Positions 1 through 9,052 of a stretch of DNA of 64,000 nt are shown here, one piece after another. The translations under genes were made by a program, and so were the position numbers. Each line of letters begins with the position of its first letter. The stretch's first letter is position 1. The notes under the pieces were generated by a model, which ran no database searches, was not told the origin of the DNA, and was given only the letters and a program-made list of their open reading frames with translations. This DNA comes from Sipunculus nudus. Taxonomy: Eukaryota > Annelida > Sipuncula > Golfingiida > Sipunculidae. The stretch spans positions 65,446,800-65,510,799 of the forward strand of contig CM049314.1 in the NCBI GenBank assembly GCA_026874595.1. Reading direction: 5' to 3'.

Positions 1-372
1 TCTTGAGGAACCAAAATCCATTTAAGTGTTGCGCTATGTCTTACTAATTAGTATGTAATTAGACTCATACAGAGGATAGTATTTTCTCATGACGTTCTAA
101 TATCATGTGATTTTAGAGCGTTTCATCACATACATCGGTTGTTATGTATTTTTCAAAACTGCATAATTCAGTGATTTTTTATATTAAATATCTTAATTAT
201 TTTTGTGTGGTGCACAATTCTACTTAATAGTACCTAAATAGTGTAAGTACTGCAAAACTGTAAAACTACTTCTCAATGGAAGCTCTTTTTAAATACATCG
301 GACCAGATAAGATAAATACATCGTTTGCTACAAGCTCCCGGGAGCGTATGGCCAGGATGTCTTGAAAGGGGA

Positions 373-392
373 GGGGGGGGGGGGGGGGGGGG
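373..392. repeat. Poly-G tract (G20)
   Basis: Uninterrupted run of 20 G on the plus strand. A second run of 13 G lies at 948-960. Long G homopolymers recur across the window, including inside the Penelope-like units. Confidence 0.95.
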
Positions 393-1154
393 CAGCGTAT
401 TGAACATTTTGTTTCTTTGAGATCGTCGAGAGTGAATCCAAGAAAAATTTAGATTCTGCCGAGAATAAGTTCATAATTTCAATATTCCTGGAACCTTTTA
501 TTATTCAAAACAAAAGAAGCAGTTGCCACAACATATATGAAAATCAGGAATGGGTGAAAAGTGTCATTTGTCAGGTGAAAAATCGTTTTAACTTAGTATT
601 ATTTGTTTGGGGTACACGATTCCTTATCTCAAGCTTCTTTATTATCTGATGACACATTATTCTATTTCTGTCTGTCCATATCAAATTGTTACAGAAATAA
701 AACTTGATAAAAAGCATGATTGACATTTTTCATGTTTTGAAAATTATTTTCATGCTGTAAAATCTAGAAGATTTTTAGGGTCTGGGAAGTTTAATATCAA
801 TATTACATACAAAGCCAGATAAGTGGTGAAGTACCCCCTGGCTTTGCCCCTTGGCTCCATTTTAGAATAAAGGAGGCCTGCTGGGGCGTTAATATATAGC
901 GGGATGGGGGTATACATTCCTCCACTTTTTACCAAGTGTGGCGGGGTGGGGGGGGGGGGGAGTGGGGTTAAATTCACTGATCCCTCCAGACAACGCTATT
1001 CAGAAAATAAGACTGATACCTGAAATAAAATATATGAATAATTAGTTTGTTTTCTGCCTTTCTGCTTGATGAACTAGCATTAACAGATGCGTTATAAATT
1101 ATTTGGATTGACCACAGAACTCTACCAAACAAATGTCGTACACACACAAACACA

Positions 1155-1163
1155 CATATATAT

Positions 1164-1222
<59 letters not shown>
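1155..1222. repeat. (TA)n microsatellite
   Basis: Alternating TA with a few interruptions, preceded by a short CA-rich segment. Confidence 0.95.
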
Positions 1223-2279
1223 GCACTTTAATTCGGGGTAAAGCACATTTCATTATTAGTTGGGTTATTTTAAAAAAAGGTCCGTGACCTACACCTTTAA
1301 ATCATCTCCCAACCACTGAAGATAGATCGACGTGACTGGAATAAAACTACCTTTTTATTACTTAATGGACATAACTGCAGATATAGTTTTGTGCTGGCGA
1401 GGTTAAGTTAACACCTTTGGGACCGTCACCCCGCCACCAGTGGGACACACGCCAAAAAAATGTCAAAACAACCATATGTTTGCGATATGTTCAATGTCTG
1501 GAATCACATAAACAAGTGTCGCTGGAGATCTTACTGATTTTACAGGTCTGTCGCATAAATCTTCCTTGAATCGCTTCCCCATATATTTCCAGTCTCGAAT
1601 CCGTCCTCAATAACTTCAGCTCTAAACGGGTGTCTGGACAAATTTATAAAAGGGACGGAGAGACTTCACAAAAGGTTTGGTCAAGCGCTCAGACAGGTTA
1701 AGAGCTAATTCTAGTTGCTTGATGGGGGAGACAACATTTACAAACCCTGATTAAACATCTATAATGGCCCACCCTTCAGTTATAGCAGCATAGAACTCAA
1801 TGCCGTTTTTTCCAGGTGTTTGATCCGAGACGAATTGATAACGAGGCTTCAAATCCCTTTGATGAATTCAATCCGAGGAAATTACTTTTTGTGGTGGAAT
1901 GATAGGATCCATTGCAGTGAAGACGTATTTTACCTTCAACAAATTTCCGCGCATCTACAAGGTACCGTTCATATAATGCGACCTTAACCCTTTAGATTCA
2001 GGTTATCTTCCATACTTCTTCCTAAACAATATCAATGATGTATAGTCGAGTCCCCATTATCTGAATCCGAGTGCAAATCTGAGTCCAGGCAACTTGAGTC
2101 CAAGTACACGTTCTTCGAGTCCCATTCACTTGGAACCCGAGTCCAAGTCAGAGCCGGAGTCCAAAACAAACACTATCAAAAGAAATTTTGAATGGAAATA
2201 TGGGATTATCGTGTGTATGTTTATGTTATTTTTATAGATCGTTTTATTTGAATGTTTGGGTAGATTTAGCTAAAGCTTG

Positions 2280-2561
2280 ACAGACTGACTGACTGGCTGA
2301 ATGTGAAGTCAGCACTTTAGCCAGTCACAGGTCTCTGGAAAATATCCTGCCCGCACTGGCTCCCTCAGCAAAGACAAAGTGTTTGATATTTAAAGCGAAA
2401 CTAGAAGATACTTTACAGATGAAGACCATAGTGAGAGAGGTGGAGGAAGCCGGAGAACCCGGAGAGAACCACCAACCTTGGACGGGACATAGATCAGGGA
2501 CACCTGGGATCAAACCCGGTGAAGACCGAGCGTTTTACCCCTCAGGTGTCCAGGCCCCTTG
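2280..2561 (-). mobile_element. tRNA-derived SINE, minus strand
   Basis: Flanked by the perfect 12-bp direct repeat AGCTAAAGCTTG (2268-2279 and 2562-2573), which I read as the target-site duplication. On the minus strand the head near 2561-2500 resembles a tRNA: box A-like CTGAGGGGTAAAACG and box B-like GGGTTTGATCCC. The body has an AGCCGGAGAACCCGGAG segment of a kind common in animal SINEs. The 3' end (plus-strand left edge) is a short CAGT-type repeat rather than poly-A. The ORF read across it on the minus strand is a shadow. The superfamily is not identified. Confidence 0.7.
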
Positions 2562-2820
2562 AGCTAAAGCTTGCATGGTATGTATAGTTTTATGTTTTGA
2601 AATAATATGTAGGTAGTTCACATGTATATCAGTCTCTCTCTGTATATATAAGGGTATATTTTGCCAACTGGATTTAAGTTAGACTCGGTCTAATTTATCG
2701 AATCTAAACCTCCGAGTCTGAGTAAAAATTAGGGCCCTTGAGTCCGATTTCGAGTCCCTTAAAATTGACCTCAAGTAATGACTCGAGTCCATATGCGCAA
2801 GTCCGAGCTGGAATCCTATG

Positions 2821-3002
2821 TCACTCTCTGAAATCGATTTAAAATTACCGGGGGTAATCTGAACAGGAGTTCATCTGAAAGCGCTACACCGTGGCTTAAA
2901 ATAATCCAGACTTCATTGTTGTTATTAATGACTGAGGGAATAAGATTTCATCACGCACCTGATACTAACTGAGTTGCGCTCCAGCCAGTGCTGATTTGAT
3001 GG
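2821..3002 (+). repeat. Left arm of ~185-bp inverted repeat
   Basis: Its reverse complement matches 4019-4209 at about 80% by eye. Shared blocks include CTCTCTGAAATCGATTT, TAATCTGAACAG, AAGATTTCATCACGCACC and GCTGATTTGATGG. Confidence 0.85.
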
Positions 3003-4018
3003 TAAGTATTACTTTTCTCATGCAAAGGCTGTTTAGAAGGAATCAGCTGAGAATCTCAAATCCTAAATAAGAATTTCACTTTACATTTACAAATGCTAAA
3101 ATAAAATTAAAATTCTCATTTCTAGTTCCTATATTTTAAATTTGTGATACTTCTTCGTTTCCATATAACACATGACCTTCCTAAACACATTTCTGCGTAG
3201 AATTTTACCAGATATAACTTATTAATATATCAGTCAAGTTGTTTTCAGGTGCTTACTTATTTTTAATATCCAACCTCCATTAAGGTCTGTCCTTAGACAA
3301 AAAATGGAATGGATGAAATAGTTCCCTATTTAATGATATAAACCTGATATTTATATGAACTCATTCGAGATATGTTACCAGATGTTACATTATTATAGAT
3401 GTATAAAGGAAAAAATTTACACTACACCCTATTCACTTAAATTGGTATCGAATACCGATTTATTGCTTTTAAATCCACGTTCTGTTCACACTTATGCCGA
3501 ATTCATTTGCGTGTTTCGATCCGCGTCGATGAAACCACATCTGGGGTTATTTCGATACCGAATTCATTAATACAGTATTCGCAGCAACGCAGTGTGAACA
3601 CGCGTTAATTGTGTGACGTCAATTACCGTTTGCCGAAAGCATACACAATGGGAGGAATATTTCCAGGTGCATAGGCGATAACTGTAAAAACGTAAAGTGA
3701 ATAGGAAACACTTTCGGATTTAATATTGAAAATACTTGTTTGTTGCAGTATGAACAAGAGATATGTCGAAATCAGTATGCTAAATTTGGTATTGGAGAAA
3801 CCATATTCAACACGCTAAGCCTATAGTGTGAAGACGGATTTAATAGATTTAATGAATTTAAAACCAGATTTAATGGATTCCGCCTCGTTCTCAAGCGAAT
3901 AATCTTATTATTGAGAACAAAGCCAAGTCCTACGTTGCGATGGTAATAGCATTTAGCCGACGGTGCATTGACATGACTTCACCATGGCTTTAACAATATG
4001 TAGGTTATTTATATCAAT
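3003..4018. other. Loop between the inverted arms, no gene
   Basis: No coding region is supported. It contains smaller inverted motifs: CTATTCACTT near 3430 against AAGTGAATAG near 3705, and GTTCACACT near 3484 against AGTGTGAAC near 3591. This suggests a nested palindromic element. Confidence 0.5.
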
Positions 4019-4209
4019 CCATCAAATCAGCAATGGCTGGACGCAAATCAATTAGTATCAGGTGCGTGATGAAATCTTAACCTCTCAGTCATAAATAACA
4101 ACTGTGAATTCCTGATTATTTCAAGCAACGGTTTAGCGATTTTAGAATACCCCCTGTTCAGATTAACCCCCCCCCCCCTCCCCGTAACTTGAAATCGATT
4201 TCAGAGAGT
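4019..4209 (-). repeat. Right arm of ~185-bp inverted repeat
   Basis: Inverted partner of 2821-3002. It differs by a C-rich expansion (about C12 at 4167-4178) where the left arm has only a short G run. Confidence 0.85.
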
Positions 4210-4640
4210 AATGTACGACTCGAGCCCGTACTTGGACTCGAATCCGGGCTCGAGTCCGCTTTTGTAGGGACTTGGAAGTGGACTCTGCCATATATTATAA
4301 AGACTCATGTACATATGCCGACTACTAACAAAACATTACAAAATAATAACACTGTATATACCAAGCTTTGCTCAGCATCTTGAGCTACACATGTAATTAA
4401 CCATAAAAAAAGCATGTGTGAACTAATTTAAAAATGTACATGACGATCTGAAATTTCCATTTTAAATTGCTTTCTAGGGATTTTTTAATTGGATTCAGAC
4501 TCAGACTTGGACTTGAGTTCCAAATAACTCGAACTCGAAGAAGATGGATTTAGCCTCATGGACTTGGACTTGATTGGCCTGGACTCTGACTTGCATTCGG
4601 ACTCGGATGATGTTGACTGGACTACATAACTGGTTTCAGA

Positions 4641-5378
4641 TTAAGCCTTACGATTTCAGATTACCCCTTGAAAATTGTCGATTCTTTACATAAAATCAAT
4701 ACAATATCTTTCTCCTTGATGTTCTTAAGGTTAGTTTTAATCTATGTATATATTTAATTTGCAAATAAAGCGTCGTGCGCTTTGGTAAATGTATGAATCG
4801 CTATACATGTAATTTACAATATAATCAACTTTTTGCGACCACTTTATTTTTTTTCTTATATTAATTCCATACTTTAAATCTTCCGTTGTTTATTTATACA
4901 ATATACTATACGCTAAAAGCACTAGAATTTATCATTTAGTTAAATCAGCGACGGGGTATTATATGAACAATGCGGGGGTAACGATAAAAAAAGTTCAGAC
5001 TACCCGCGGGGATAATCTATTAGGTCAGTCGGGGCGGGGGGCGGGGCTTGGATAACCTGAGGTCTTTACAACTCGTTTCATAATCACACGACCCATAATC
5101 GTAAAGCCGTCTTTAATTCAGGATAATTTGCCTGGAGCAGATTTTGCATTCAGGTTCAGTGATTTAGAACTCGAGTGCGAACATGGACTGGATCCACTTT
5201 TTTTAGAGAATCGAACTCTGACTTGAGAGTCCTGGACTCGGACTTGTACTCGGACTCGGAGGTAAGGACTCTAGAAATCCGGCCGAGACCATTTCGAGTA
5301 AAAAAAAATAGTTACTTACAATAAAGACTTACGTTATAAACATATGCGAACTACCAACAGAATATTACAAAATAATGA

Positions 5379-5381
<3 letters not shown>
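4641..5381. other. Gene-free; second GGACTCG-rich segment
   Basis: 5150-5290 is rich in GGACTCGGACTTG words like the right arm of the foldback-like element. 5325-5385 resembles 4290-4360 (shared ATTACAAAATAAT and ACTATATA/ACTGTATA). The site into which the Penelope-like array went was therefore probably the TA-rich edge of a second repeat copy. Confidence 0.5.

Positions 5382-5425
<44 letters not shown>
5382..5425. repeat. (TA)n microsatellite at 3' edge of the PLE array
   Basis: Pure TA run that passes directly into the TATAACTCTG that ends unit 1 of the array. In the internal units the same TATAACTCTG is preceded by CCAGAGCGG instead. Confidence 0.95.
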
Positions 5426-5430
<5 letters not shown>

Positions 5431-5454
5431 CTCTGAAGAAAAACAACACTGTTA

Positions 5455-5502
5455 ATTCACAACAGACTGTTTCACGGGATGCGACCCGATCATCAGGTGA
5501 AT
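5455..5502 (-). ncRNA. Type I hammerhead ribozyme, unit 1
   Basis: On the minus strand: stem I ATTCAC (5502-5497) pairs with GTGAAT (5460-5455). The core CTGATGA is at 5496-5490. Stem-loop II is CGGG/CCCG with loop TCGCAT (within 5489-5474), and GAAA is at 5473-5470. Minimal stem III is CAG-T-CTG (5469-5463), then TT with predicted cleavage between the bases opposite 5461 and 5460. Departures from consensus are a U/U apposition at 10.1/11.1, where G-C is usual, and a one-base loop III. A helix III this short is typical of PLE ribozymes and would favour dimeric (double-hammerhead) folding in tandem RNA. It lies downstream of the unit 1 ORF, at the 3' end of the array. Confidence 0.85.
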
Positions 5503-5554
5503 GTGGTTAGAATGAAGCTAACGTCGTGGTTTGAAAAGCCGAGACTTTACGAGA

Positions 5555-5878
5555 TTACGAGATTATGCTTTGTGCGATTCGGGTCGGGGGGGGGGGGGGA
5601 TGTGAAAGACTGACACTGATCCTATTGTTCTCGGGTGCACAATAGGATTGGTCGGGGTACACGTGCGATACTGGAACATAACAGGGCAGGGCAAAGAGGT
5701 TATATAAAGTAGTAAATAGTAAATATAATACAAAGATATAACCCAAAGATATAACCAGGATGCTCAAACAGCATATTGAAATGATGTCTAATAGGGCCTT
5801 GGAAGCAGTGAACATATCAGTAGTATACATATGATATGATAAAAATACACATATACTGTGAAAATACACAATATACAA
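5555..5878 (-). CDS. Small hydrophobic ORF in the PLE spacer (doubtful)
   Basis: 107-codon ATG ORF between the RT-endonuclease stop and the ribozyme. It occurs in all six units (8498-8815, 11437-11751, 14367-14681, 17294-17614, 20232-20549; 104-107 codons). The middle is strongly hydrophobic and could hold one or two membrane segments. The C-terminus runs through the G tract as poly-proline and changes length and frame with the tract. Because the units are almost identical, presence in all of them is not evidence of selection. I recognise no family. It may simply be non-coding pLTR sequence. Confidence 0.15.
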   Translation of the reverse strand: MYIVYFHSICVFLSYHMYTTDMFTASKALLDIISICCLSILVISLGYIFVLYLLFTTLYNLFALPCYVPVSHVYPDQSYCAPENNRISVSLSHPPPPPTRIAQSIIS

Positions 5879-5960
5879 GGCAAATATACAATATAAAAGG
5901 CAAATATACTATACCCATACCAAGTGGTGCAAGTCTCCTAGCTGAAGGTCGTAAAGCCCA

Positions 5961-8216
5961 TTAGACCAGGATAAAGTAGAACTTTCCTGTCATCCAATGG
6001 ACTCCACGAGCCAGCAGTGAGAGAACAACTACCTGAACAAATGAGTCTGCCCAGCGGATCCTCGTAGGGGGGGGGGGGGGGGTTAAGGGGGCACGCTGAA
6101 TATTAGTACGAATGCTAGGTTTAAAATATTTCAGGGTGAATTTGTTTTGATGGCGGCACTTGGAGAGAATTTCAGCTCTTGAGTTCAACAATGATCCAGG
6201 GGGGGCCGTAGCTATAAGTAGCTTTTCAGACAAGCAGAGATCACACTTCCTAGTCCCACAGAAGTAAGGTGCTGCCTTGGCAGATATTTCCCAGGAGAGC
6301 TTGTAATTGATATTGTTGTCTTTTAGTGACCAAATGTGTTTAGACAGTTCAGTGTTTTTAGCGTGGGATCTGTTCCGAAAGGATTGCTTGTGGTTATTAT
6401 ATCTTGTCTTGAAATCACCTTCAGTACACCCTATGTATTGTTTCACGTCGTTGTCTGTTCTAACTGTTGCTTTATAGACAATGCATTTCAGCTGACATTG
6501 ACCATTCATAGGACATTCGTCTTTTTTACGGCAGTTACATTGTTTTTGGGGTGCATTCACAGCATTGTCAGAATTTAGAACCTTCATATTATGTTTGCTG
6601 ATCAGGTTAGACATGTTGGGTAGACAGCTGTAGCTAATTTTCAAATTGTTCCTGTTGAATAACCTGTGGTACCTGTGATGTTGAGGGAAGTGTTTTTCAA
6701 CTAGTTTCATGAATTTTCTGCCAATGTTGGTTTTTACATGACGGCTGTAGGGTGGATTAAACCATATTATTTTCCTTTTCCTGTTTCTCTTGCTTTTCAC
6801 TGTTGGTTCAACATATTTTAAGCTTTCTGAGAACCCGCTTTTCGCTAAAGCTTCATCATACATGGGTTTGGCTTTCATAAATAGCTCTTTATTGCAGGAG
6901 TTGTCAGAAACACGTTTACTGATCATCATAGGTATCTGCCTAATGATAGCTGGGGGGTGATTGGATTGTGCGTGGATATAGAGAGGGTCATTGTTCGGTT
7001 TTCTGTAAGGGTAGAAGACGTCATTTTGGAGGTCAAATGTTACGTCTAAGAAATCTGTGCAGGTCAGGTTAGTTTCAATGGTTATCTTTAACCCAACATT
7101 GGAAAAGAGTTTGATCATTTTCTTACGGGTGCTGTCTGCTTTGGGTCCAGACATGTTGGGGAAACAACCTAAACCGTCATCACGATACAGGCCTAGAGCA
7201 TTTACACCAAATTCCTTTTTCAACATATCTAGGATGTATAAACCAACAATTTCGCATACTTCAGCGCCATCAAAACTGCCCATGGTGACGTCAAAACTAG
7301 TGTGATCTTTTTTCACCCAGGTGTTACCGTTGCTAAACAGTAAGCTTTTCCTGCTGTGCAGGATGGTTTTGATAACATCCTCTGGAATGGAGGCCATGGT
7401 TTTGGCAAATTTGAGGGCTTTCATGAGAAGATCTTCTGTGATCGAGGGGTAAAAGTCAACAATATCAAACTTTATGAACTTAGATTTTTGTTTCAGCTTC
7501 AATTTCTTGAACCAAGATATTACCTGTGCGGTATTTTGCCACTGGTTGAGTTTGGTTTTCAGTCTCAGTTGGCTATTAATTTTTTCCAAGTGCTTTTTGC
7601 TAATGATACCTATTTCAGATTTTGCTGGATTAATCAATCTGCACTTGGGGTTTTGTTCAAAATTATCCTTGTGGTCTTTCAAAGTAATGTAAGCATTGCG
7701 CTCGGCCATGACTTCGATGCGGTCTGCTAGGTTAAGGGAACCGGCTATTTCTTTGGCTTCTGTATTGATATTTTTACAGATATTTCTGTCTGCTTTTTTG
7801 TATGTCTTAGTGATGTTTTCTGTAAGAAGTTTATTGTAGTGTTCTTTCGGCATACTGTACAGGTTGGTTGTCTTATCTGCCTGTACTAGGAGATTGTCAG
7901 ATTGTCTGATTGTTTTGATGTCATTGGCCATTTGTTTCTGGAATGCATTGTGTGAGTGCTGAAATTCAATGTTCCGGACCATTTCGTAGATATCACTTTC
8001 AAATGCCCTGAGGTGTTCGCTATGAGGGGGTGAATATGTGGTTTTGAATCCATAGTTTTGTTTATCTGAAGTTTGACCAGGGTTTTCGAAATGGAATGCC
8101 TTCCATCGCATTCTCCGAAGTAGGCTTTCAACTTTACTTATCAGGGATTTGGTATAGGACAGATTACTAGGGATGGGAATGTTTTTCAAAGAGTAGTTGA
8201 AGTTAGCTTTGTTCAT
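5961..8216 (-). CDS. PLE reverse transcriptase / GIY-YIG endonuclease, unit 1 (C-terminus frameshifted)
   Basis: 751 codons, starting at the same ATG as the other units. Residues 1-698 match the 700-residue protein described under unit 2. A one-base deletion in the T run at 6120-6122 changes the frame just before the normal stop. The last two residues are lost and about 53 unrelated residues are added, reading through the poly-G tract as a proline run. All RT and endonuclease motifs lie before the shift, so activity might be retained. The deletion is in a homopolymer and could be a sequencing error. This is the 3'-most unit of the array. Confidence 0.9.
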   Translation of the reverse strand: MNKANFNYSLKNIPIPSNLSYTKSLISKVESLLRRMRWKAFHFENPGQTSDKQNYGFKTTYSPPHSEHLRAFESDIYEMVRNIEFQHSHNAFQKQMANDIKTIRQSDNLLVQADKTTNLYSMPKEHYNKLLTENITKTYKKADRNICKNINTEAKEIAGSLNLADRIEVMAERNAYITLKDHKDNFEQNPKCRLINPAKSEIGIISKKHLEKINSQLRLKTKLNQWQNTAQVISWFKKLKLKQKSKFIKFDIVDFYPSITEDLLMKALKFAKTMASIPEDVIKTILHSRKSLLFSNGNTWVKKDHTSFDVTMGSFDGAEVCEIVGLYILDMLKKEFGVNALGLYRDDGLGCFPNMSGPKADSTRKKMIKLFSNVGLKITIETNLTCTDFLDVTFDLQNDVFYPYRKPNNDPLYIHAQSNHPPAIIRQIPMMISKRVSDNSCNKELFMKAKPMYDEALAKSGFSESLKYVEPTVKSKRNRKRKIIWFNPPYSRHVKTNIGRKFMKLVEKHFPQHHRYHRLFNRNNLKISYSCLPNMSNLISKHNMKVLNSDNAVNAPQKQCNCRKKDECPMNGQCQLKCIVYKATVRTDNDVKQYIGCTEGDFKTRYNNHKQSFRNRSHAKNTELSKHIWSLKDNNINYKLSWEISAKAAPYFCGTRKCDLCLSEKLLIATAPPGSLLNSRAEILSKCRHQNKFTLKYFKPSIRTNIQRAPLTPPPPPTRIRWADSFVQVVVLSLLARGVHWMTGKFYFILV

Positions 8217-8389
8217 TCTGTAGATGTTACAAGTTGAATTTCTGGACAGGGTGGGTTAACAAAAGTGCTCGACAACGTACCTGTCGCTGGAGCTGGAGTA
8301 GAAGGTAGTGTTACCCTCCGATGAAAAGTGCTCTATGGCCTACAAGCTAGGCCAGAGCGGTATAACTCTGAAGAAAAACAACACTGTTA

Positions 8390-8437
8390 ATTCACAACAG
8401 ACTGTTTCACGGGATGCGACCCGATCATCAGGTGAAT
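8390..8437 (-). ncRNA. Type I hammerhead ribozyme, unit 2
   Basis: Identical to the unit 1 ribozyme. Here it lies about 170 bp upstream of the unit 1 ORF start (8216), inside the pLTR-like spacer between ORFs. A multi-unit transcript would be cut once per unit. Confidence 0.85.
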
Positions 8438-9052
8438 GTGGTTAGAATGAAGCTAACGTCGTGGTTTGAAAAGCCGAGACTTTACGAGATTACGAGATTA
8501 TGCTTTGTGCGATTCGGGTCGGGGGGGGGGGGGGGGATGTGAAAGACTGACACTGATCCTATTGTTCTCGGGTGCACAATAGGATTGGTCGGGGTACACG
8601 TGCGATACTGGAACATAACAGGGCAGGGCAAAGAGGTTATATAAAGTAGTAAATAGTAAATATAATACAAAGATATAACCCAAAGATATAACCAGGATGC
8701 TCAAACAGCATATTGAAATGATGTCTAATAGGGCCTTGGAAGCAGTGAACATATCAGTAGTATACATATGATATGATAAAAATACACATATACTGTGAAA
8801 ATACACAATATACAAGGCAAATATACAATATAAAAGGCAAATATACTATACCCATACCAAGTGGTGCAAGTCTCCTAGCTGAAGGTCGTAAAGCCCATTA
8901 GACCAGGATAAAGTAGAACTTTCCTGTCATCCAATGGACTCCACGAGCCAGCAGTGAGAGAACAACTACCTGAACAAATGAGTCTGCCCAGCGGATCCTC
9001 GTAGGGGGGGGGGGGGGGGGTTAAGGGGGCACGCTGAATATTAGTACGAATG

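Larger units (their letters stand above)
1..2039. other. Gene-free left flank
   Basis: I see no credible coding region here. ORFs are under 80 codons and run through simple repeats. The stretch holds a G20 run (373-392), a G13 run (948-960) and a (TA)n tract. The remainder is AT-rich unique-looking sequence with no recognised motif. Confidence 0.6.
2040..4640. mobile_element. GAGTCC-rich foldback-like inverted-repeat element (approximate limits)
   Basis: The left side (2040-2820) is full of GAGTCC/CGAGTCC words. The right side (4210-4640) carries the reverse complements GGACTCG/GGACTTG. Between them lie two clear inverted arms (2821-3002 and 4019-4209) around a ~1 kb loop. This is the layout of a foldback or long-TIR non-autonomous DNA element. 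No transposase is visible. The outer limits are uncertain because I could not find a clean TSD. A SINE has inserted in the left outer arm. More sequence of the same GGACTCG-rich type lies at 5150-5290, so a second partial copy may be adjacent. Confidence 0.5.
5426..8360 (-). mobile_element. PLE unit 1 (3'-most)
   Basis: 2935 bp. Variable tracts: G14 at 5586-5599 and G16 at 6067-6082. One T is missing from the run at 6120-6122 relative to all other units, which shifts the C-terminal reading frame of its ORF. Confidence 0.95.

Noticed and set aside
6336-7730. Plus-strand ORFs of 72-124 codons repeated in every PLE unit
   Set aside because: They are antisense shadows of the minus-strand RT/endonuclease ORF and recur only because the unit recurs.
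5961-8216. Naiad/Chlamys-type PLE
   Set aside because: Those elements have the GIY-YIG domain before the RT; here it is clearly at the C-terminus (YIG at residues 594-596).
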